The notes under the pieces: generated by a model
Database searches by the model: none
What the model saw: only the letters and a program-made list of their open reading frames with translations
Told to the model about the DNA's origin: nothing
Made by a program: the position numbers and the translations under genes
In this document: piece by piece, positions 56,388-64,000 of the stretch
How the letters are laid out: the number at the start of each line of letters is the position of its first letter
How positions within the stretch are numbered: the stretch's first letter is position 1
Assembly (NCBI GenBank): GCA_015680685.1
Contig: MNCI01021399.1
Location: 645,873-709,872, forward strand
From: Gnetum montanum
Taxonomy: Eukaryota; Streptophyta; Gnetopsida; Gnetales; Gnetaceae
Reading direction: 5' to 3'
DNA length: 64,000 bases

Positions 56388-56703
56388 AGCTTGTTAGGAT
56401 CCTATGAGATTGAATGGTTTTACAACATCTACACACTATGGAGTGAAGCTCAATTTGGTAAAGGTTGTGGAATCTTTGAAACCACATTTTGAGCTTGTTG
56501 GGGCCTTGTAGGATTGAGTGGTTTCATAGTAATTAAACACTCCAAAGTGAAGCTCAAATCTTGTATAGGGTGTGATGCCCTTTAAACCACATTTTAAGCT
56601 TGTTAGGACCTTATGAGGTTGAGAGATTTTGTAGTGACAAAACTCTTCGTAGTAGAGCTTAAATCTTATAAAGGTTGTGGTGTACTCTAAATCACATTTT
56701 GGA
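56388..56703 (+). repeat. Tandem repeat, three ~108-110-bp units
   Basis: Units begin AAGCTTGTTAGG (56388), GAGCTTGTTGGG (56498) and AAGCTTGTTAGG (56606). Each contains '(a)ggattgagtggttt', 'gaagctcaaatctt' and 'ggttgtgg...aaaccacatttt'. Non-coding. Confidence 0.7.
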
Positions 56704-58972
56704 AGAAAAAAAGTCTAGAGGTGTGCAAGGAATCTACCCATCAAATGTGGACTACCCAAGTTGGGGAACCACGTAATTCTTGTGTTTCTATGTAATAGGT
56801 ATTACTTGCAATTTGGGGAATTTATTCATCCTCATCCCGAACACCCCCCACCACACTCTAAGTTCTCAGTCCTCAACCTTTACTTTCTTAGGACTCTCCA
56901 TGATCACAGAATTTTCATCTTAAATTAAAAAGAAGATCAAGTCTATGATCAAGAACCTAGAGATCATTCCACCCTTGTAACATGCAATACAATGAAGTTA
57001 AGGGTTAGCACATGTGAGGTGAGATAAAGATAAAAATAAAAACATAAAAAGTATAAATATAAAAACATAAACACAAAAACACTGAATGTCAACAACAAAT
57101 TAAAACATGAACAATAGTAAACTCAGGAATGCATGTCAATTTCCATCAACTTTACCCAAGAAACCTCATTATCATCTAGGTCTTATCTAAGTTCAACACT
57201 TAGGCATCCCATACTTAGCCATTTTCCCTCATGTTTCTTATACTTTATGGTTAGTCCTCCTTTCTCTTAGATGCCTAATGATTTCCAAACCACCATTGAC
57301 TCAGATATGTCACCTTTACACTGTAAAATTTTAAATTTTTATCCCTTCATGTTCAAAACTTAGCAAAAGTTTGATTTCTCATCTTTTCCCATATTTTAAA
57401 AAAATTCAATTTCCTCACATCTTTCAATACTTAGCTGAATTGTGAATTGGTTTTACTCTCTTTCACTTAGCCAAAATTTTTGTTTCCATCCCTTAAACAT
57501 GGCTTCACTATCCTTAGACATCAATTCATACCCTAATACTTGGTCAAAGTTTTGTATCTTCCACCACTTAGCCAAACTTTGATCTTTTCAACACCTTTCA
57601 ATGCTTAATTAAATTTTATCTTTCTCCCATATTTTGGTCTCTTCAAGCCTTAAAAAACTTTTGGTTTTAGTTTTTATCTTTGATTTCAATTTTTTATTTG
57701 GATTTTTGACTTCTAGTTTTAGTTTGTAGCTTCAATTTCAATTTTCAGATTCAACCTTTGGCTTCAATTTCAATTTTGATTTTTGTTTCAATTATTCCTA
57801 CCTTAGGAAATTTTCATTCTCGATTCCTCCCAAACTTAGGAAATCTTCAGCTTTTAGTTTTTCCATACTTAGATAAATTTTTAGTTCTTTGCCCAACACT
57901 TATTTAAATTTTGGCCCATCACTTTACTCTTTCTAAAATTTGAAATTTTTTTATTTTTTCCCTTTTTACCAACACTTAAAAGAATTTTTTCTTCCTTCTC
58001 AATACTTAGAAAATTTTCATTTTTCGCCCTACCTACCTACCCAACATTCTACTCGCAATCTTGCACCTTATCTACCAAGCTTGCAATAATGCCAATGAGT
58101 GTCCATCTCCTTGGACAAGCCAAGACTAGTCTTTCCCTTTTCCTTGACTTGAAATACTTAAAAATTTTAAAACTTAAAGTTAAAAATAAAAAAATTTAAT
58201 TAAAAGAAACTAATTTTTTCAGCCTAGTCTACATTTTGGTATGCATCGATGGCATTGTGCTAGCATCGACTACATGGTGTGCATTGTCTCATGGTTTCCA
58301 CTAGGTGTAATCTTTCTCTATCTAAAAAAATTAAAAAAAAAACATAAATAAAGATGTGCTTTCCTATGTGTGTTTTCACATAGGGTGCACTGCTGAGCCT
58401 ATGCTAAGCTTAGGTGATGCAATTGTAAGGCTGCTATTGGTTTGGTGCAAGCCTAGCACCGTAAGGTAACTATACTTTGTCCTCTTTCCTACCAAAATTT
58501 TCTATTTGAAAAAAACCATGAAATCATCAAACCTTTGCCTCAGAAGTTCATTTTTAAGGTTCTCATGAGTATCATAGGATGGTTTGACATCTCCATGGCC
58601 AACACCCATAGGTCCTAATCTACCTTTTCCAAAGGTAGATCTACCCTCCAAGAGCCTAAGCCAGCACCTTTCTTCTTCCTTCATCATTGAAAATCCTACC
58701 CCCAAACTTTATTTTTCTTGACTCCTATCCTCCTTGTCCTCTTTAATACCTAGCTTGTGCACGCTAACACCAGTGTGGTTAGTGCCAATGCCATACTACT
58801 ACGTGCTAACATGGTTAGTGTCAACACCATCGGTGTTGTGGGCCCCACCAACACAAGCAAGCATCCTCGCCCTCATCTCCTTTTCCTTATCGAAGTGTTA
58901 AAATAAAAATTTTCCCATTCCTTGATGGGTACATGAAAGTAAAAAGAAAATTGGTTAAGCCTAAAGACTTAC
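56704..58972. other. Long AT-rich stretch without a recognisable gene
   Basis: 57.1-58.1 kb is pyrimidine-rich with many recurring 'cttagccaaa.tttt' and 'caattttcaatttttgatttt' phrases. 58.2-58.9 kb is richer in GC with 'gctaacaccagtgtggttagtgcc...aacatggttagtgtcaacacc', a local inverted/direct repeat. It lies between antisense exon b and the first-exon-like piece at 58973, so some of it could be intron. Confidence 0.35.
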
Positions 58973-59032
58973 CTCAGTGATGTAGGCATGTGGCTAGGAA
59001 CCTCCCTGGTAACCTTTGTCTCTTGCTCACAT
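58973..59032 (-). pseudogene. Antisense first-exon-like fragment with splice donor, copy 2
   Basis: Minus strand from ATG 59032 to ACATCACTGAG|GTAAGTC, a perfect donor. Coding text KGYQGGS-PHAYITE. The sequence is repeated at 10103-10160, donor included. It lies upstream (on the minus strand) of exons b-i and may be the first exon of that antisense ORF. Confidence 0.45.
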
Positions 59033-59269
59033 GGTCTCTAAAAAACAAAGAGTTCCATACATTGCATACAATGACATAAGATGAAATTGCATGCAAATGG
59101 TTTGGATGATTTACAAAGAATTATTGCAGCATGCAAATAATGTATAAAATACATGTGTATACAATGATGCTTATATGCAACAACCATCAAGCAAGAAGAC
59201 ACCCAATGACTAGTAACTAAAGAAGACTACAACTCAAAAATATGCATGTAACCTATTGAAAAATTCACA

Positions 59270-62110
59270 AGTCCCTATATGGACTAATGGATGAAATGGA
59301 ATGAGTAAAGAGACATATTTTCCAAATAGGATACCAAGGAGAGGAAGATGTGGATTGGAAAAAGTTACAGATCCTAAGCAAGATTGAACCAAAACTTGTA
59401 GAAGTAAAGACATTACTAGACTAAATTAAATATGTATTCTTGAATAATGGAAAATTGGTGATTGTCAATGACAATCTAATAGAGGAATAAAAGAAAAAAT
59501 TTCTTGAGGTTACTAATAAATGGCTTATAGCCTTCATGTGGTCTTACAATGAAATTACAAGAATAGTTTTACATATATGTGAACATCGTATCTACATAAA
59601 TCTAATTATTACACCACATCATCAATAACAAAGGAGATTGAATCCTAAATTAAAATAATTTATGAAAAAAAAGCTTGAAAAGCTATTAAAATTATGGTCA
59701 TCTATCTAATTGCAAATAGTGAATCGATAAGTCCACTTGTTATTGTCTCAAAGAAAGACAGTAAGTGGAGGGTTTGTATAGACATCAAGTTATTAAATGT
59801 GGCTATCTTTAAAGATATTTTTTCTCTACCATTTGTTGACCAAGTTGTAGATATAATAGCAAGAAAAAATACTATAATTTTTTTGATGAATATAGTGGAT
59901 ATAATCAAATTAGAATAGTGAGTAAAAGATCACTTTCATGAGTCCATGGAAAACATTTTCATACAAATAGATGTCTTACAGTCTTTGCAATGATCCTGCA
60001 ATCTCCCAAGGATTTATTCTTGATATATCCAAAAGCTAATTGGTAATGGTATAGAGGTCTTTATGGATGAATTTCCCACATGTGATTTTGATTTTGAACA
60101 AGCCTTGGATTTCCTTGATCAAGTGTTGAAATAATGTGTTGAAACAAATCTTAAGCTCAACTACCAAAAGAATCATTTAATGATATAGAAAGGTATAATT
60201 CTAGGGCATAAAATTTCAAAGAAGGAGATCAAAGTGGATCCATAGAAGATAAAGGTCATACAAGGAATTACCCCATGACCACTAACAGTCAAGGATGTTA
60301 GATTAGGTCTTGATCATACTTGGTATTACAGAAGGTCTATCAAGAATGTTTTTAAGAGAGAAAAATCACTACTAGAGCTAACCAATAAAGATGTGTCATT
60401 TACCTAGATTATGAAAAAGCTTTTAAAATTTTTAATAAAAAGCTAGTAAAATCCATATTCTTCAAGAACTAAATTGATTGAAGCCTTTTTACATTATGAC
60501 ATACATATCTAGCTATGAATTGGGTGTTGTACTTACACAATTGAATAATAAAAAATGTTCATATTACATTCATTGCATAAGTCAAGGTATACTAGGAGCA
60601 TAACTTAATTACACCACCACAAAAAAAAAAAAGAACTAATGGTAGTGGTATACATGCTTAAAAAGTTTAGACACTATGTGCTTGGTTATTGTGTCTTTAT
60701 ACATACTAACAATAATGCTAAGATTTATTATGAAAAAACAATTATTAGTCCTTGTGTTATATGATGGCTTGTCATGTTGCAAGAATTCAATCTTACAATG
60801 ATGTATAGAAAGGACATTGAGAATGTTCTTACTAATCTCTTATCTCAATTACAATGGAATAAAGACACTAGTGAAAAACTTCTTTTTGATTAGTTCCCAG
60901 ATGAATTAGTATTTGCAGAAGTAATAATAATTCCATATCCTACAAAGAAATCATGGGTTATAAATTATCTTACCTACTTAAGAACATAGGAAATTACTAC
61001 TAAATGGAAGAAGAGAAAGAAACAAAAATTTCTACATCAGGCTAAGTATCTCATTGAAAGTAATGGTAATATTTAAAGATCTTTGTTGATGACTTGATCT
61101 TTGGTATGTACCAAAATAGAATCAATAAAGAGTCCTCTAGCAGGCACATGAACGAGCCTATGGAGGCCACTCTACTAGAACATGAAAAGTCATCAAGATC
61201 CTTATGGCTGGTTATTTTTGGCCTACTATCCTTAAAATGCACATCACTTTATACAATCCTATGATTGATCTCAAAGCTATGTGGAACAACAACTAGATTA
61301 GAAGGGTTGCAACAATGAATTCAACCATTAGAACCATTTAATATTTGAGGACTTGACTATGGGATCCATTGTGCCCATGTCAAATAAGAATTCATACATA
61401 ATTGTTATTGTTAATTACTATTTAAAAATGGGTAGAATTTATTGTAGTAATATATTATACATTAGTTATAACAGCATTTTTCTAGAAACATGTTGTAAAT
61501 AGATTTGGTATACCTAGAGCCTTGATATTAGATAATGGTACCTACTTTACATGTGCTAAAAAATGATGTAATGCCTAGGGTCAAACATAAGTTAATCACA
61601 CCATATTATCCTTAAGCGAATGGATATGCTGAAGCAACAAATAGGGAAATTACAAGAATACTTATTGAAATAGTTACTAAATATAAAAAATACTAGAGCA
61701 CTAAGTTAAATGACATTTTATGATCTTGTTGTACTACCTAGAAACTTATTACAAGGTATTTTCCATATGAGCTATTTTATAGAAAACTATCCAATTTGCC
61801 TATCCAAGTTGAGCTTTGAAAGTTAACTACAACATATGATATAGAAATCAACCTAAATTTAGCCCAAAAAGAATGACTTATGAATCTAAATTTTCTAGAT
61901 AAGAATCAATTAGTAGTACTAATGTATAATAAGGTACATAAAACTTTCAACAAAAAAATACATGCAACCACAATATGATACATAGAAATAAAACTAGAAA
62001 ATAAGGTTCTTTATTACAATCCTAATCACATGCCACAATGCACAAAGTTCTAAATGCTTTGAGAGAATCTTATATTGTCCATGCTACTTATAAATCTAGT
62101 GGCATGTATA
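59270..62110 (+). pseudogene. Athila-like Ty3/gypsy pol relic: RT, RNase H, integrase
   Basis: Plus strand, with frameshifts and stops. 59521-59700: FMWSYNEITRI, ICEHRIYINL and QRRLNPKLK (Athila-type pre-RT). Open frame 59694-59918: IANSESISPLVIVSKKDSKW, RVCIDIKLLN, FSLPFVDQVVDI. Then VFMDEFPTCDFDFEQALDFL (60052; catalytic F-x-D-D box reads FMDE), CVETNLKLNYQKNHLM and ILGHKISKKEI. RNase H about 60480-60850. Integrase about 61130-61850: LDNGTYFTC (second catalytic Asp), ANGYAEATNREITRILIE (catalytic Glu) and YELFYRKLSNLP. The C-terminal LENKVLYYNPN reaches about 62000. It is not part of E1-E4, but such elements use the same tRNA-Asp PBS, so a relative could have supplied their pol. Confidence 0.85.
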
Positions 62111-63680
62111 TTTTTTGATACCTTGCTTATCCAACTTAAGCTTAGCTTATGTAAGAATCAATTGCTAATGCAAACATATGAATTGAATCATCAAAATAGG
62201 TAAATGGATCACATAACATAGTGGAAGACTAGAAATCACTCCATATAAATTTCACATACGCATACCTGATATACATAACTATTATATATATATCATCAAC
62301 CCATAACCATGCCATATACATAAACATATCCAAGGAAAGTACATAGCAATTGCATATCACATAAGGCATATGTCTTATCACTAATTACATCATACAACAT
62401 TATGCATAAGGAGCCATGGGGCACAGCATGAGCATATTCAACAAAAAGCACAAAAACCCAAAACCAAGGCCTTCATTATCCTCCTTGGACCTATGGATCT
62501 ACTAAGCTCCCAAGTTTATCACTTCCATATAAAGATGTAAGTACATGACTAAGTAAGAGCCTTTACACATCCCTTGTAACTTTGAAGTAAGATGTTGTGC
62601 TGGAAGTAAGGTATGGGATAACCAAGCAATTTGTAGCAAGGTTAGTACATCACATGCATAACAAGCAAGTAACCACATCAACTATAACTCATGCATCTAG
62701 CACTTAGTATATAGTTGACTCATGCATGTTCAAGCCCCATATATCATAACCATGACATCACATGATACTATCACAATACATAGACTTAACACATACCACA
62801 TTTGATATGGTCTCCTATAACACCCTTATTAATTATCTATAAAAATCCTCTAAATAATTAATAGAAGTGCTACAAGATCCCAAGGATGTAGATTTAATTT
62901 TTAATTTAGTAATTAAAAAGGAGTTGTAAAATAGATAAAAATTATTAAATAGAAGCACAAATATAGTAGAGTAATACAATGCAAAAAAATTCATATTACT
63001 CACATATATAATTAAATAAAATTTATTTTAAAAAATATAGATTTGTGTAGTCACAAAAATGTAAATGTCAAAAAATTTTACTAGTTACATCATAAAATAG
63101 TATGAAAAATAACACTTCCAACAACACTTATTTTACCTCAATTGAATATCTAGAAATAAAGATATTCATGTGTGAAATTAATCAAATTAAATAATAAAAT
63201 TAAAAATTATAATTAAATAAAATATTAATATATAATAAATAATATTAAATTTTCATGAACATATAGCACACACTAAAATGAAGAATGATCTTTGCAATGT
63301 CACAAACCAAATGGCACATATGGCAATTTCATAACTATCATACTTTATTATTTATTCACAAAAATAGATACATGGCTCAAGTATTCAAAAAGTGTACAAG
63401 GTTTCTATTTTACAAAAAATACAAAATATATAAAGATTAATTTTCATATTTAAAGGAAACATCATGTATAGAGCTAATCCACCTTTCATTCCTTGTCCCT
63501 CTTTCGATGTTTTCATGGCTACTCTCGGCTCTCTACATCAAAATGCAAGAGAAGTTAGAACCCCTCAAATAACAAAGGTTATTTTATTTCCCTCTTCATG
63601 AAGCATGAAGGATCTAGGCCAAAAGTCTTAGGATATGCACTAGACAAAGGTTTCCAATTAATTATTCAAAATGTTTCAAA
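62111..63680. other. No gene seen
   Basis: AT-rich, with short 'cat...aca' rich phrases and a (TA)n run at 62284. If the pol relic kept a 3' LTR it should be here, but I cannot find ends or a partner copy inside the window. Confidence 0.4.
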
Positions 63681-63689
63681 GTCAAAATG

Positions 63690-64000
63690 TCTCAAATTTT
63701 CCAAAAATACAAATAAAATTAAAAAATCCAAAGAATATATATTTTATCCAAGCATATTCGAAGGCTAGCTCTTGGTTATCATCATTGCCAAAGAAGTATA
63801 TCAATAGGTCTCTAAATAATGTCACTACTATCATCGAATTATCCTTTTTATTTTTTGATGTTTAGGATATCATAAATTTGTCCAAAAAAAATACAAATAA
63901 TATACATTTTATACAAGAATCTTTGAAGGCTAGCTCTTGGTTATCCTTAGTACTAAAGGGACACATCGACAAGTCTTGGAATAACCTCACTATTATCATC
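63690..64000. repeat. Tandem repeat, ~165-bp period, cut by window edge
   Basis: GAAGGCTAGCTCTTGGTTATC occurs at 63760 and again at 63925, each preceded by 'aatacaaata...atat(a)ttttat.caagcat/aat' and followed by 'aa(g/t)..tc(t/a)...aataa..tcactac/attatc'. Nearly two units are visible. Confidence 0.7.

Noticed and set aside
59694-59918. An intact reverse transcriptase gene
   Set aside because: Only 74 codons are open; neighbouring RT parts are in other frames and the catalytic box reads FMDE.

Overview
The window looks like nuclear DNA from a seed plant with a large, repeat-filled genome. It is AT-rich, and C-to-T / G-to-A decay is visible wherever repeat copies can be compared. Nearly everything is LTR-retrotransposon debris of the Ty3/gypsy Athila/Tat type. 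The only cellular gene I recognise is an ABA/stress/ripening (ASR) gene near the left edge. ASR genes occur in gymnosperms and angiosperms, and I cannot narrow the species further.

Left part (1-5.6 kb): a truncated LTR that still keeps many CpGs, an ASR gene on the minus strand (two exons, 58-bp intron, apparently broken start), three tRNA-like units in tandem with an exact 162-bp spacing, and two solo LTRs of one subfamily facing each other 140 bp apart. 5.6-18.95 kb: strongly decayed plus-strand retroelement pieces (a possible primer-binding site, a field of short palindromes, a gag relic, a Tat-like RT/RNaseH/integrase relic, a long LTR-like region with a ~205-bp degenerate tandem array, and a second gag relic).

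Centre (18.95-55.1 kb): four full-length LTR elements of one superfamily, E1 (18956-25788), E2 (28155-37028), E3 (37340-47760) and E4 (48275-55081). All are on the minus strand, and each has two LTRs bounded by TGATGA-like/TCATCA-like ends, a perfect 5-bp target-site duplication (CCTAT, CTTAT, AGAGG, GAAGG), and a tRNA-Asp-type PBS relic. They carry gag (E3 also an aspartic protease) and a second, unrelated coiled-coil ORF2. None shows RT, RNaseH or integrase, so they look non-autonomous. Between gag and ORF2 lies 1.5-2 kb of conserved non-coding DNA with an AATAAA just after gag (E1-E3), an internal G-tract resembling the 3' polypurine tract, and in E2 and E3 a TATA box with GATATC palindromes that copies the LTR promoter layout. 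This suggests two transcription units in one retrotransposon.

E1-E4 sit inside older sequence. Removing them brings together a plus-strand gag/protease relic and a set of minus-strand exon-like pieces with splice signals (about 27.5 kb to 59.0 kb), probably the antisense extra ORF of an old Tat-type element. Right part (55.1-64 kb): these antisense exons, a ~110-bp triplicate repeat, an Athila-like pol relic (59.3-62.1 kb) and a ~165-bp tandem repeat running off the edge. All retroelement ORFs are broken by stops and frameshifts; nothing here looks currently active.
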